Shown here piece after piece: positions 1 to 12,159 of a stretch of 64,000 bases of DNA. The translations under genes and the position numbers were made by a program. The notes under the pieces are model-generated. The model did not search any database, was not told the origin of the DNA, and saw only the letters and a list, made by a program, of their open reading frames with translations. The number at the start of each line of letters is the position of its first letter. The first letter of the stretch is position 1. This stretch comes from Enterovirga sp. (lineage in GTDB: Bacteria; Pseudomonadota; Alphaproteobacteria; Rhizobiales; Beijerinckiaceae), in contig NZ_JAQGKF010000137.1 in assembly GCF_028290205.1 (NCBI RefSeq), positions 1 to 64,000 of the forward strand, read 5' to 3'.

Positions 1-93
1 TGCCCGCCATCCGCCTGGCCTCGTCGGCGCATCGGCCAAGGCCTGGCCGGGGAGGGGCGCCGTGGCTTCGGGCCCGGCCGCCGGCGGTCGCGC

Positions 94-1269
94 TCAGCGC
101 ACCAGCGCCCGCATGGCTCCGTCGAGACCCTCGATCGTGAGCGGGAACATGCGGCCGCCGAACAGCCGGCCGATGGCGCCGATGGATTGCGTGTAGCCCC
201 ATTGCGATCTCGGCACGGGGTTCAGCCAGACCGATTTCGGAAACTGGGCCGTCAGCCGCTCGATCCAGACCTGGCCCGCCTCCTCGTTCCAATGCTCCAC
301 GGAGCCGCCCGGCATCACGATCTCGTAGGGGCTCATCGACGCGTCGCCCACGAACACGGCGCGGTAATCGGCCGGATAGGTCCGCAACAGCTCCCATGTC
401 GGGATCGTCTCGGTGTGCCGGCGGCGGTTCTCCTTCCAGACCCGTTCATACGGGCAGTTGTGGAAGTAGAAATGCTCGAAATGCTTGAATTCCGACCGGG
501 CGGCCGAGAACAGTTCCTCGGCCTTCTCGATGTGCCAGTCCATGGACCCGCCGACGTCCAAGAAGAGCAGCACCTTGACGGCGTTGCGGCGCTCCGGCCG
601 CAGCTTCACGTCGAGCCAGCCCTTGCTGGCGGTCTCCCGGATGGTGCCGTCGAGGTCGAGCTCTTCGGCGGCGCCGGTGCGGGCGAACCGCCGCAGCCGC
701 CGCAACGCGACCCGCATGTTGCGGACGCCGAGTTCGACCGTGTCGTCGAGGTCCTTGAACTCGCGCTTGTCCCACACCTTCACGGCCCGGAAGTTGCGGT
801 TTCCGTCCTGGCCGATCCGGATCCCCTCCGGGTTGTAGCCATAGGCGCCATAGGGTGAGGTGCCGCCGGTGCCGATCCATTTCGAGCCGCCCTGGTGGCG
901 GCCCTTCTGCTCCTTCAGGCGCTCCTTCAGGGTTTCGAGGAGCTTGTCCCAGCCCATCGCCTCGATCTGCTTCTTCTCCTCCTCGGTCAGGAATTTCTCG
1001 GCGAGCTTGCGCAGCCATTCCTCCGGGATGTCTGCGCTCTCCAGCGCCTGGGAGAGGGATTCGGCGCCCTTGAACACCTGGCCGAACACGCGGTCGAAGC
1101 GGTCGAGATGGCGCTCGTCCTTGACCAGGCAGGCCCGCGCCAGGAAGTAGAAATCCTCGATCCTCTTCTCTGCGAGGTCGCGGTCCAGGCCCTGCATCAG
1201 GGTCAGGTATTCCCGGAGCGTGACCGGCACCTTGGCCGCGCGAAGCTCGGTGAAGAAGCGCAGAAACAT
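94..1269 (-). CDS. VWA domain-containing (CoxE-like) protein
   Basis: Long ORF, start set at MFLRFFTELRAAKVPVTLREYL; MIDAS-like LLFLDVGGSMD; C-terminal VWLNPVPRSQWGYTQSI typical of CoxE-like VWA proteins. Confidence 0.85.
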   Translation of the reverse strand: MFLRFFTELRAAKVPVTLREYLTLMQGLDRDLAEKRIEDFYFLARACLVKDERHLDRFDRVFGQVFKGAESLSQALESADIPEEWLRKLAEKFLTEEEKKQIEAMGWDKLLETLKERLKEQKGRHQGGSKWIGTGGTSPYGAYGYNPEGIRIGQDGNRNFRAVKVWDKREFKDLDDTVELGVRNMRVALRRLRRFARTGAAEELDLDGTIRETASKGWLDVKLRPERRNAVKVLLFLDVGGSMDWHIEKAEELFSAARSEFKHFEHFYFHNCPYERVWKENRRRHTETIPTWELLRTYPADYRAVFVGDASMSPYEIVMPGGSVEHWNEEAGQVWIERLTAQFPKSVWLNPVPRSQWGYTQSIGAIGRLFGGRMFPLTIEGLDGAMRALVR

Positions 1270-1526
1270 GGGGGCGTTCTCGGACCGCGGCCGCGGCCGG
1301 TCAAGGACCGGGCCGGTCCGCCGGGCCCGTCGCGACAGGCCGCCGCGGAACATCGATCAATTTTTCTGCAACCAAGTCATCATCTCGCAACCAACAGACT
1401 TCCATCCCGCTTAACCTGAAAATCCGTTCAGATCTATACATTAACTCCTCGTCTCGAGGGCTTGCGTAAGTGTTGATCTCGTCGTGTGGAACATGAGGGC
1501 CGTGAAGGCTCCAGGGAGCATCGATC

Positions 1527-1961
1527 ATGATCAAGCTGTCGCTCGAGCATTTCGTGAAGACCGTGCTGCAATCCAACGAGATCACGCGGGATGATATGCG
1601 CCGGCTGCAGCGCGACATCATGCCGGACGGAGTGGAGAGCCGCGATGAGGCGGACGTCCTGATCGCGCTCGACAGGGCCGTGACGCACAAGCATTGCACC
1701 TGGAGCGCCTTCGCGTGCCAGTCGGTCGTGGATTTCGTGGTCTGGACCTCCCGTCCGACCGGGTATGTCGACCACGAGACCGCGACTTGGCTCGTGGGCT
1801 CGCTCTCGGCCGGGTGCGGCCCGAGCCCCGTCGCCGAGGCGATTGCCTTCGAGGTGGTGCGGGAAGCCGAGCGGGTCGACGCCGCGCTCGTGGCCTTTGT
1901 GATGAAGTCGGCCCACGGCCGCATGGTGGAGCCGGCCTCGGACCTGGCCTTCGCGGCCTGA
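1527..1961 (+). CDS. conserved hypothetical protein (144 aa)
   Basis: ORF with ATG preceded by purine-rich AGGGAG; no family recognised. Confidence 0.7.
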   Translation: MIKLSLEHFVKTVLQSNEITRDDMRRLQRDIMPDGVESRDEADVLIALDRAVTHKHCTWSAFACQSVVDFVVWTSRPTGYVDHETATWLVGSLSAGCGPSPVAEAIAFEVVREAERVDAALVAFVMKSAHGRMVEPASDLAFAA

Positions 1962-2058
1962 AAGCGAGCTCGGATCGGCTTCCCCGACCGCCCGCCATGG
2001 GCTAACGGACGGATCCGCCGTAACAAGATCCCGTCACGGTGCCCGGCCGCGAGAACTG

Positions 2059-4062
<2,004 letters not shown>

Positions 4063-4147
4063 CCGAAAGGCGCGGCGCGGGCGAGACCGGCCCGGCCTCT
4101 CGCCGGGGCTGATTGGCCGGGCCCGCCCGGCATGCGAGCATCGCCGA

Positions 4148-4681
4148 ATGCCCCTCTGTTTCGCCTACGGCTCGAACCTGGACCGGGCCGCCATGGCCGC
4201 CCGCTGCCCAGGGGCCCGTCCGGTCGGGCTCGCCCGGCTGGAGCGGCACCGGCTGGCAATCATGCGCGAGGGCTATCTCACGGCGGTCCACGATCCGCGC
4301 CGCGCGGTGCACGGCCTGCTCTGGGACGTGCCGTTCGCCGACCTTCCGGCGCTGGACCGCTATGAGGAGGTGGCGGGCGGGCTCTATGTGAAGCGCCTTC
4401 TCTCACTGGCCGGGGAGGGCGGGGCGAAGCGGGCGCTGGTCTATCTCGGCAGCAATGCCGGACCGGGCCGGCCGCGACCCGGCTATCTCGACGCCGTGCT
4501 GTCGGCAGCACGGGAGGCCGGGCTGCCGGCCGGGGCTTTGGCCGACATCGCCGCCCTGGGCACGGGCGGTGCCGCGCCTCAGGCGGAAGCGCCCCGGCCG
4601 CCTCCGGTTCGGCCGACCCGACGCAGTCCGCTCGATCCGGCACGGTCGCCGAGCCCGCCGAACTGGCGGTGGACCCCATGA
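4148..4681 (+). CDS. gamma-glutamylcyclotransferase (AIG2-like) family protein
   Basis: N-terminal CFAYGSNLD motif, [15 protein letters not shown]; stop overlaps the acylphosphatase ATG. Confidence 0.75.
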   Translation: MPLCFAYGSNLDRAAMAARCPGARPVGLARLERHRLAIMREGYLTAVHDPRRAVHGLLWDVPFADLPALDRYEEVAGGLYVKRLLSLAGEGGAKRALVYLGSNAGPGRPRPGYLDAVLSAAREAGLPAGALADIAALGTGGAAPQAEAPRPPPVRPTRRSPLDPARSPSPPNWRWTP

Positions 4682-4962
4682 CGGACGTCGTCCGCCTCGT
4701 CATCCGGGGCCGCGTGCAGGGCGTCGGATTTCGGGCCTGGACCCGTGGCGAGGCCGAGCGGCGGGGCCTGTCGGGCTGGGTCCGCAACCGGCGCGACGGC
4801 ACGGTCGAGGCCGTGCTGGCTGGACCGGCCGAGGCCGTCACCGCGATGACGGAGGCGTGCCGGCGCGGCCCGGGCGGCGCCACGGTCGACGCCGTCGAGT
4901 CGCATGCGGCCGAAGCGGGCGAGGCCCCCGAGGGGGCGTTTCAGCAGAGGGCGACGGAGTAG
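4678..4962 (+). CDS. acyP: acylphosphatase
   Basis: [40 protein letters not shown] acylphosphatase signature. Confidence 0.93.
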   Translation: MTDVVRLVIRGRVQGVGFRAWTRGEAERRGLSGWVRNRRDGTVEAVLAGPAEAVTAMTEACRRGPGGATVDAVESHAAEAGEAPEGAFQQRATE

Positions 4963-4966
4963 GGCC

Positions 4967-5377
4967 TCAGCCCTTGCGGGGCGCGGGGGCTTCCACGGCC
5001 CCGCCGGCCTTCTTCCACGCACCGAACCCGCCCTCGATATGGGCCACGGGTTTCAGCCCCATCTCCTGGGCCGTTGCGGCCGCAAGCGCCGACCGCATGC
5101 CGCCGGCGCAGAAGAACACGAACCGCTTGTCCGCCGCAAAAACCGGTTTGTGGTAGGGGCTGTCCGGGTCGATCCAGAATTCCAGCATGCCGCGGGTGCA
5201 GTTGAAGGCCCCGGGAACCCGCCCGTCGCGTTCGAGCTCGCGCGGGTCGCGGATGTCGACCAGGACCACGTCGTCCCGTCCGTGCAGGCCGATGGCCTCG
5301 GCGGCCGGGATGGTTTCCACCCTGGCATTCGCCTCGTCCACCATCGCCTTGTAGCCGCGCGTAATGGTCTGGGGCAT
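4967..5377 (-). CDS. rhodanese-like domain protein
   Basis: VLVDIRDPRELERDGRVPGAFN ... FFCAGGMRSALAA (active-site Cys loop) ... HIEGGFGAWKKAGG. Confidence 0.9.
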   Translation of the reverse strand: MPQTITRGYKAMVDEANARVETIPAAEAIGLHGRDDVVLVDIRDPRELERDGRVPGAFNCTRGMLEFWIDPDSPYHKPVFAADKRFVFFCAGGMRSALAAATAQEMGLKPVAHIEGGFGAWKKAGGAVEAPAPRKG

Positions 5378-5378
5378 G

Positions 5379-6143
5379 ATGGGTCTCCTTGTTCGGGATG
5401 TGGCGGGGCTGCCCGCGGAGGTCAATCGCAGCGTGCTGGGGACGCTCGGATTCTCGGTGGCCGATGTCGCCGCATTCGCCTTCTTCACGGCAGCCTGGCT
5501 GCTCTACCATTACGCCGTGGAGCGGAGCGCCGCCGGGCCCGGTAGCCTCAACCGGGTGATGAATCTCCAGCGCTATGCCTGGATGCGGGCGCTGCTGACG
5601 CGCGACAATCGCATCGTCGACAGCAACATCAACGCGTCGCTCCAGAACGGCACCGCGTTTTTCGCCTCCACGGCGCTCCTCGCCATCGGCGGCTCGGTGA
5701 CCCTGCTGCGCTCCGCCGACGAGGTCGTCACCCTGTTCGCGCAACTGCCGTTCGGGCTTGCGACGACGCGGCTCGCCTGGGACGCCAAGGTGCTCGGGCT
5801 CACGGTGATCTTCGTCTACGCGTTCTTCAAGTTCGCCTGGTCGTACCGGTTGTTCAATTACGCGGCGATCCTGATCGGTGCGGTTCCGGAGCGCGGGGTC
5901 GGGCCGCCCGAGGAAGCCGAGGCCGCGGCCTGGCGGGCCGCATCGATGAACACGGTGGCGGGCCGGCACTTCAACCGCGGCCAGCGCGCCTTCTTCTTCG
6001 CGCTCGCCTATCTCGGCTGGTTCATTTCGGCCTACGTGCTGATCGCCACGACCGCCTTTGTGCTCTACGTGATGTGGCATCGCCAATTCGCCTCCGACGC
6101 GCTTGCCTCCCTGTCCCGCGGCCCCTGGCCGGAGTCCCGATGA
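5379..6143 (+). CDS. DUF599 family membrane protein
   Basis: RYAWMRALLTRDNRIVDSNINASLQNGTAFFASTALLAIGG is characteristic of DUF599; several hydrophobic segments; exact start uncertain. Confidence 0.8.
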   Translation: MGLLVRDVAGLPAEVNRSVLGTLGFSVADVAAFAFFTAAWLLYHYAVERSAAGPGSLNRVMNLQRYAWMRALLTRDNRIVDSNINASLQNGTAFFASTALLAIGGSVTLLRSADEVVTLFAQLPFGLATTRLAWDAKVLGLTVIFVYAFFKFAWSYRLFNYAAILIGAVPERGVGPPEEAEAAAWRAASMNTVAGRHFNRGQRAFFFALAYLGWFISAYVLIATTAFVLYVMWHRQFASDALASLSRGPWPESR

Positions 6144-6403
6144 GCCGCCCTTCGCCCGAAGACATCAGCCGCACCATCCTGGCGCTCGCCGCTGAGCGCG
6201 GGGCCGGCAAGACCATCTGCCCCTCAGAGGTGGCGCGCGCGCTCGGCGGCGCCCATCCGGACGGGTGGTCGCCTCTGATGGGGCCGGTGCGGCGCGTGGC
6301 CGTCCAGCTCATGAAGGAGGGCCAGATCGTGATCCGCCGCAAGGGCCGGCCGGTCGATCCGGAAGATTTCCGGGGCGTGTACCGGATCTCGCTGCCGGAC
6401 TAG
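6140..6403 (+). CDS. DUF3253 domain protein
   Basis: CPSEVARALGGAHPDGWSPLMGPVRRVAVQLMKEGQIVIRRKGRPVDPEDFRGVYRI; ATGA overlap with upstream stop. Confidence 0.85.
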   Translation: MSRPSPEDISRTILALAAERGAGKTICPSEVARALGGAHPDGWSPLMGPVRRVAVQLMKEGQIVIRRKGRPVDPEDFRGVYRISLPD

Positions 6404-6404
6404 C

Positions 6405-7187
6405 TCAGGGCCCGGGCAGCAGGCTGTCGGTGCGGCCGGACAGCCGGTACGCGAGGAGACCGGCCCATTCGCGCACGGCCAGATCGACGCGGGCGAGGCC
6501 GGAGCCGACCGAGGTCGTGCCGGCCAGGAGGTCGCCCGGCGCGCCCGTCCGGAAATCGACCGGGTAGGGCACCACGTCGAACCCGGCATGCCGGAAGGCC
6601 CCGACCGAGCGCGGCATGTGCCAGGCCGAGGTGACGAGCAGCCAGCGCTCGCCGGGCTTCGGCGCCAGGAGCCGGCGAACCTCGTCGGCATTCTCCGCCG
6701 TGGTGCGCGAACGGTCCTCGAACAGGATGCGGCCGGGGTCGATGCCGAGGGTCGCGCCGTGCAGGCGCACGGCCTCGGCCTCCGGCCGCCCTCCCTTCAC
6801 GAGGGCGCCGCTGCCGCCCGAAAAGACGATCCGGGCCTCCGGGTGGCGTCGGGCGAGGTCGGCCATGGCGATCACCCGCTCGGAGGCGTCGCCCGTCACG
6901 AGCTGGCCACGGGCGAGCGACGTGTCGGCCTGCACCGCGCCGCCCAGCACGATCACGCCAGCCACCGGTCGGCCGTCCTCCGGGCTGACCGGGAAGCGGT
7001 TCTCCAGGGGCACGAGCAGCCAGAACCCGGCCGGCGACAGCCCGAGCAGAAGCGCCGCGGTGAGGCTGGCAAGGCACAGGTAGCGGCCCCAGCGCCGCCG
7101 CCCCGCGAGGGCCCCGACGACCGCGCCGACGATCAGGAGGTTGGACGGAGTGAGGAGGAACCAGCCGATCTTGGACAGCGCGAACAC
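6405..7187 (-). CDS. YdcF family protein (DUF218)
   Basis: GVIVLGGAV, IVFSGGSG, EDRSRTTAENADEVRRLL, WLLVTSAWHMPRSVGAF. Confidence 0.88.
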   Translation of the reverse strand: MFALSKIGWFLLTPSNLLIVGAVVGALAGRRRWGRYLCLASLTAALLLGLSPAGFWLLVPLENRFPVSPEDGRPVAGVIVLGGAVQADTSLARGQLVTGDASERVIAMADLARRHPEARIVFSGGSGALVKGGRPEAEAVRLHGATLGIDPGRILFEDRSRTTAENADEVRRLLAPKPGERWLLVTSAWHMPRSVGAFRHAGFDVVPYPVDFRTGAPGDLLAGTTSVGSGLARVDLAVREWAGLLAYRLSGRTDSLLPGP

Positions 7188-7205
7188 CGGCCGGATTCCG
7201 GCCGG

Positions 7206-7910
7206 TCAGCCGCGGCCGTGCTCCTGCTCGTAGCGGGCCCGCGCCTCTGCGTTGGGCGGGTAGAGGCCGGGCAGCGGCACGCCCTTTTCGACCTCCTTCA
7301 TGATCCAGAGCTCGAGCAGTTCCTGGTCGGGGCCCGCCTTGGCCACCTCCTCGACATAGGCGGCCGGAATCACGACGCCGCCGTCGCCGTCGAGCACGAT
7401 CACGTCGCCGGGAAACACGGCAACCCCGCCGCAGCCCACCGGCTCGCCCCAGCCGACGAAGGTGAGAGCCGCGACCGAAGCCGGCGCGGCCACGCCCGCG
7501 CACCAGACCGGCAGGCCCGTCGCGTCGACGCCGACCCCGTCCCGCACCACCCCGTCGGTGACAAGGGCCGCGACCCCGCGCTTCTTCATGCGGGCGCACA
7601 GGATATCACCGAAAATCCCGGCGTCGGTCGATCCCATCGCGTCCACCACCGCGACGGCGCCCTCGGGCATGGCCTCGATGGCGGCGCGCGTGGATGTCGG
7701 TGAGGACCAGGATTCGGGTGTAGCGAGATCCTCCCGGGCCGGCACGAAGCGGAGCGGGAAGGCGGGCCCGACCACGCGGCGGCTGGCGTGGAAGAGGGGG
7801 CGCGGGCCGCGCATCCAGGTGCGCCGGATGCCCTTCTTCAGCAGGATGGTCGTGATGGTGCCGGTCGAGGTCGCCCGGAGGGCGTCGGCGATGGCCTTGT
7901 CGAGGGTCAT
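7206..7910 (-). CDS. RraA-like / HMG aldolase family protein
   Basis: GDILCARMKKRGVAALVTDGVVRD, VFPGDVIVLDGDGGVVIPA. Confidence 0.85.
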   Translation of the reverse strand: MTLDKAIADALRATSTGTITTILLKKGIRRTWMRGPRPLFHASRRVVGPAFPLRFVPAREDLATPESWSSPTSTRAAIEAMPEGAVAVVDAMGSTDAGIFGDILCARMKKRGVAALVTDGVVRDGVGVDATGLPVWCAGVAAPASVAALTFVGWGEPVGCGGVAVFPGDVIVLDGDGGVVIPAAYVEEVAKAGPDQELLELWIMKEVEKGVPLPGLYPPNAEARARYEQEHGRG

Positions 7911-7920
7911 GGAGCTGTCC

Positions 7921-8760
7921 TCAAGCCGCCCGGTCCCAGTCGGGCGCGAAATCGGGATCGACGACCCGGCTGTTCGGGCGGCGAAGGCCGGACAGAGCCG
8001 CCATCTCGTCCGGCGCCAGCTCGAAGGCGAAGATGTCGAGGTTGTCCGCGATGTGCTTCGGCGTTCCCGATTTCGGGATCGCCACGACGCCCGGCTGCTG
8101 CACGTGCCAGCGCAGCACGATCTGCGAGGGGGTTTTTCCGTGCCGCTCGGCGACCCGCCGCACGGCTTCGTCCTCCAGCACGGCGCCGCGGCCGAGCGGG
8201 CAATAGGCGGTGAGCGCGAGCCCGTGCCGGCTGCAGGCCGCCATCACGGGGTCCTGGGCCAGATAGGGGTGGTATTCGACCTGGTTGGTGACCAGAGGCT
8301 CGGTCGCGCGGCGGACCGTCTCGTCCAGCATGGCGGCCGTGTAATTCGACACCCCGATATGCCGGGCGAGGCCGCTTCGCTTGGCGCCGCAGAGTGCGGC
8401 CGTGGAGCGCTCCAGCGGCACCGCCGCGTTCGGCCAGTGGATCAGAAGGAGGTCGACCTCCTGCAGGCCGAGCCGTTTCAGGCTGGCCTCGGCCGAGCGT
8501 TCGAGGTCGCCGGGCGCGATGTCGTCGAGCCAGACCTTGGTGGTGACGAAGATCGCGTCCCGGTCGACCCCGCTGGCCTTCAGCCCGGCCCCGACGGCCT
8601 CCTCGTTGCCGTACATCTTGGCCGTGTCGATGTGGCGGTAGCCGGCCGCGAGCGCGGCCTGAACGGCGTGCTCGCAACGCTCGCCCTCGAGCCGGAAAGT
8701 GCCAAGGCCGACGGCCGGGATGCTGGCGCCGTTGGCGTCGACCAGATGGGCTTGGGGCAA
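7921..8760 (-). CDS. aldo/keto reductase
   Basis: GLGTFRLEG, YRHIDTAKMYGNEEAVG, HIGVSNYTAAML, VVAIPKSG; TTG start inferred just downstream of GGGAGG on the minus strand. Confidence 0.88.
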   Translation of the reverse strand: MPQAHLVDANGASIPAVGLGTFRLEGERCEHAVQAALAAGYRHIDTAKMYGNEEAVGAGLKASGVDRDAIFVTTKVWLDDIAPGDLERSAEASLKRLGLQEVDLLLIHWPNAAVPLERSTAALCGAKRSGLARHIGVSNYTAAMLDETVRRATEPLVTNQVEYHPYLAQDPVMAACSRHGLALTAYCPLGRGAVLEDEAVRRVAERHGKTPSQIVLRWHVQQPGVVAIPKSGTPKHIADNLDIFAFELAPDEMAALSGLRRPNSRVVDPDFAPDWDRAA

Positions 8761-8884
8761 GAGGACCTCCCGCGAACCGCGCGTCGCACCGATGTCGAGC
8801 CGGGCAGGGCCCGTCAACCCGCGGCGGCGTCCCGCGGGCGGGGGCCCAAGACGCCCGGAGCGAGGCGGTTCCGCCCCCCGTCGC

Positions 8885-9514
8885 TCAGGAGAGCGGGATC
8901 GCCATGACGGCCTGAGCGCCCGGGCGCTGCCGCAGGCGCGCGAACCAGGCCTCCAGGTGGGCCAGGCGGGGGCGCTCGATGGGCAGCGCCAGCCAGCGCT
9001 TGACGTGGCACCCGACCGGAATGTCGGCCATGGAGAAGCTGTCGCCCGCGACGTAGGGCCGGTCGGCCAGGCGTGCATCCAGGATGTGAGCCGCGGCGGC
9101 GCTGGCCTCGGTCGAGCGGGCCACCACGCCGGCGTCGCGTTGCTCAGGCTGGGTGCGGACCAGTTGCCAGAACACGTCCCGCATGGCCGGGGTTGCGGCG
9201 GTGCATTGCCAGTCCATCCAGCGGTCGGCATCCGCGCGGACCCGCGGGTCGGCAGGCAGCAGCCCCGATGCGGGATGCTGCCCGGCGAGGTAGCGGACGA
9301 TTGCGTTGGACTCCCACAGCGTGAAACCGTCCGCCTCCTCCAGCACGGGGATCAGGCCGTTCGGGTTCATGCGCCGGTATTCGGGCGTGTCGACGGTCCC
9401 AAAGGCGCCGCCGGCATCGACCCGGGCGTAGGGGACGCCGATCTCGTCCAGCGCCCAGACAACCTTTTGCACGTTCACGGAGCTGACGCGGCCCCACAGC
9501 TTGTAGGCGCTCAT
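8885..9514 (-). CDS. glutathione S-transferase family protein
   Basis: KLWGRVSSVNVQKVVWALDEIG, MNPNGLIPVLEEADGFTLWESNAIVRYLA. Confidence 0.9.
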   Translation of the reverse strand: MSAYKLWGRVSSVNVQKVVWALDEIGVPYARVDAGGAFGTVDTPEYRRMNPNGLIPVLEEADGFTLWESNAIVRYLAGQHPASGLLPADPRVRADADRWMDWQCTAATPAMRDVFWQLVRTQPEQRDAGVVARSTEASAAAAHILDARLADRPYVAGDSFSMADIPVGCHVKRWLALPIERPRLAHLEAWFARLRQRPGAQAVMAIPLS

Positions 9515-9954
9515 GCGCAGGCTCCTTCGCGGCCGTCGAGGAGGGCCTCGAGCGCGAGATCATACGACAGGGGGCCGAACCCGGCGATCACGCCCCGCGC
9601 AACGGGGGCGATGGTCGAGCGGTGCCGGAAGCTTTCCCGGGCATGCACGTTTGACAGGTGAACTTCGATCACGGTGGCGCCCGCGCCGGAGATGGCGTCC
9701 CGCAGAGCGATCGAGGTGTGCGTGTAGGCACCCGCGTTGAGGATCACGCCGGTGCCGTTGCGCCCGGCCTCGTGGATCCAGCCGACGAGGTCGCCCTCGT
9801 GGTTCGATTGGCGAAACTGGAGTTCGGCCCGGGACCCGGCCCGGGCCCGGAGCCGCTCTTCGATCCCGGCCAGCGTGACCGCGCCGTAGACGCCCGGCTC
9901 ACGCGTCCCGAGAAGGTTCAGGTTGGGGCCGTTGATGACGAGGATTTGGACCAA
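9511..9954 (-). CDS. aroQ: type II 3-dehydroquinate dehydratase
   Basis: ILVINGPNLNLLGTREPGVYG, QSNHEGDLVGWIHEA, GVILNAGAYTHTSIALRDAI, EVHLSNVHARE. Confidence 0.95.
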   Translation of the reverse strand: MVQILVINGPNLNLLGTREPGVYGAVTLAGIEERLRARAGSRAELQFRQSNHEGDLVGWIHEAGRNGTGVILNAGAYTHTSIALRDAISGAGATVIEVHLSNVHARESFRHRSTIAPVARGVIAGFGPLSYDLALEALLDGREGACA

Positions 9955-9996
9955 GCTCGCGCCTCCCAGGCTCCGGCGCCGTTGCGCCGGATCTCC

Positions 9997-10851
9997 TCAG
10001 GGGAGGGCGGCGAGACCGGTGCCCGGGGTGTAGCTGAACGAGTAGGACACCCTCAAGCCGACCGTGAGCTGATCCGCGCTGCCGATCCGCTCGGTGATGG
10101 GGCTGCGGGCCGCGTCGCCGACGAGGCGGTCATAGCCAACGAAGCCCGTGGTGGCCCAGGTCTCGCTCCAGCGGTAGGTGACCGCGGCAAGCGCACCGAC
10201 CGATGTCACGCCGCCATTCGGCCGGAACGGAACGACGCGCGGGTTGAACAAGGCGTCCGTCGGGGTCACGCCGAAATGGCGGAAATGCTGGCGGCTGTCG
10301 CTCAGCGCCATGCGGGGGCCGACCGAGGCCGTCCAGGGACCCATCTGGTTGATGAAATCGAGCGCGAGGTTGCCGGTCCAGCCGCTGTCATCCTGGAAGC
10401 CGTGCCGGATCTCGGCGCGCGCCCGGATGAAGGTGAGGGGCCAGTATTCCAGGAACAGGCCGGACTCGAGATCGTATTGCCGGTTCCGGATGCCGCGCAG
10501 AGCGCGGTCGTCGCGCTGGTTCCGGCCCGACTGGAAGCGGAACACAGGACCGAACCGGAAGGACGGCTCCTCCAGGAAGGAGATCGACGCGCCGTCATCG
10601 GGCGCCAAAAAGCGCCGCGGCTCGTCGGAGCGGCGGTAGTTCAGGGAGGGGAAGAAGACCCCAGTCGCCTTGTCTGATCCAAGATAGGAGGGCGCGGCCG
10701 TGCCGGTCACCGACAGCGTGACGACGTAAGTATCGCTCGTCCCGCGCGGCGGCGGCCGATAGCGCGTGAAGGAGGCCATCTCCTGCGCGCCCGCAGCAAT
10801 CGGGCACGACAGAACAAGCGCCCCGATCAGCGCTGCTTTGCGAAACAACAT
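9997..10851 (-). CDS. MipA/OmpV family outer membrane protein
   Basis: Signal peptide MLFRKAALIGALVLSCPIAAGAQ; PSYLGSDKATGVFFPSLNYRRSD; FVGYDRLVGDAARSPI; C-terminal beta-strand VGLRVSYSF. Confidence 0.85.
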   Translation of the reverse strand: MLFRKAALIGALVLSCPIAAGAQEMASFTRYRPPPRGTSDTYVVTLSVTGTAAPSYLGSDKATGVFFPSLNYRRSDEPRRFLAPDDGASISFLEEPSFRFGPVFRFQSGRNQRDDRALRGIRNRQYDLESGLFLEYWPLTFIRARAEIRHGFQDDSGWTGNLALDFINQMGPWTASVGPRMALSDSRQHFRHFGVTPTDALFNPRVVPFRPNGGVTSVGALAAVTYRWSETWATTGFVGYDRLVGDAARSPITERIGSADQLTVGLRVSYSFSYTPGTGLAALP

Positions 10852-11001
10852 CAACGAAATCCCCAAACCGCTGCTGCGATGCAGCGATTCACTCAATCCG
10901 GACCATACTGCTTCGCTGCTGACCGGCAACGCTTGTGCGCCCCGTCCACAGCCGTTCACCTGGACGTTGTGCTCTTCAGACATCAGTGCGGTGCGACCGC
11001 G

Positions 11002-12159
11002 TCAGCAATACGATTCCAGCGTGCCGCGCCGGCGGACGTCCAGAGTCGCGCAGTGGAAGGCGCCCCCGAAGGGGCCATAGGCGAGGAACGGGCACGGGAT
11101 CGGGTCGAAGCCCCAATCCTTGAGCGCCTTGATCAGGGTCGGCTGCGACTGGTCGACCACGACCTTCTTGTCTGTCAGGGACAGGACATTGATGGAGGTC
11201 CAGGGCGAGCACATCGAGATCTTGGCCATCACCCCCTCCACGGGATCCGGGCGCGGCGCGACCAGGATGTCCCAGTGCTTCAGGGCCGGCGGAAGGTTGG
11301 CCACGTCGCAATAATCCGGGTTCACGAGAACCTTGCCGGGCGCGAGCGGCATGAAGGTCGAGTCGATATGCATCGGCTGCTTGCACAGGCTCGGGATCTC
11401 GTGGATCCGGAAGCCGTCACCCAGATGCCGGCGCAGCCATTCGACGCCGAACCGGTTGGTGACATTGGACACGGTGACGAACAGGTCGCGACCGCAGCGC
11501 ACGAAGTCGGCCGCGTCGAACACCGGCTCCCACTCGTTGATGGTGTAGCGCATCTCCTCGCCCTTGGCCGGGATGCGGTAATCGTGCCGGTAGAGATCGT
11601 CGAGGAGCTGCGGCCGGGGCGCCGAGGTCCAGCGCGCGCCGGCCCGGAAATATTCCTTGAACAGGGAGCGGTAGGCGTCGCCCTCGAAATAGCGCGTGCG
11701 CCAGCACATCGGGCTCTCGATGATCTCGTCGCCAACGACGAGATATCCGTCCCGCGGACAGGCCGTGCAGAAGCCGCGCGAGGACCAGGCCGGGGTCGAG
11801 AACTTGGTCTTGAAATCGACGATGTCGGGACGCCGCACCTTCACGCCTTCGCCTTCCAGGATGGCGATGAAGGCGTCCAGGTCCTTTTGCGCGAGCTTGC
11901 GCATCCAGCTCGGGTAGCGGTAGCCGCCTACGAAGCGGTACAGCTTCGCCGCGAGCGGCGGCAGGTTGAACGTGACCGTGACGTGGTCGGACGGGATCGT
12001 GGCGCCTTCGAGCCGCCCGACGATCACCTCCTCCAAAGGATCCCACTCGTTCCAGGACATCACGGCCGGAGGCGTGCCGGGCAGGCCCGAGGCCTCGCGC
12101 GCCGGGCGGGGAGCCCCGTTCAGCGCGGCGGGACGGTCAGGCGCGTCGGTGGTCAGCAT
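11002..12159 (-). CDS. L-arginine amidinotransferase of the AGAT/StrB family
   Basis: SWNEWDPLEEVIVGR; EPVFDAADFVRCGRDLFVTVSNVTNRFGVEWLRRHLG (Asp region); CKQPMHIDSTFMPLAPGKVLVNPD (His region); YGPFGGAFHCATLDVRRRGTLESYC (catalytic Cys region, codon at 11050-11052). Confidence 0.92.
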   Translation of the reverse strand: MLTTDAPDRPAALNGAPRPAREASGLPGTPPAVMSWNEWDPLEEVIVGRLEGATIPSDHVTVTFNLPPLAAKLYRFVGGYRYPSWMRKLAQKDLDAFIAILEGEGVKVRRPDIVDFKTKFSTPAWSSRGFCTACPRDGYLVVGDEIIESPMCWRTRYFEGDAYRSLFKEYFRAGARWTSAPRPQLLDDLYRHDYRIPAKGEEMRYTINEWEPVFDAADFVRCGRDLFVTVSNVTNRFGVEWLRRHLGDGFRIHEIPSLCKQPMHIDSTFMPLAPGKVLVNPDYCDVANLPPALKHWDILVAPRPDPVEGVMAKISMCSPWTSINVLSLTDKKVVVDQSQPTLIKALKDWGFDPIPCPFLAYGPFGGAFHCATLDVRRRGTLESYC

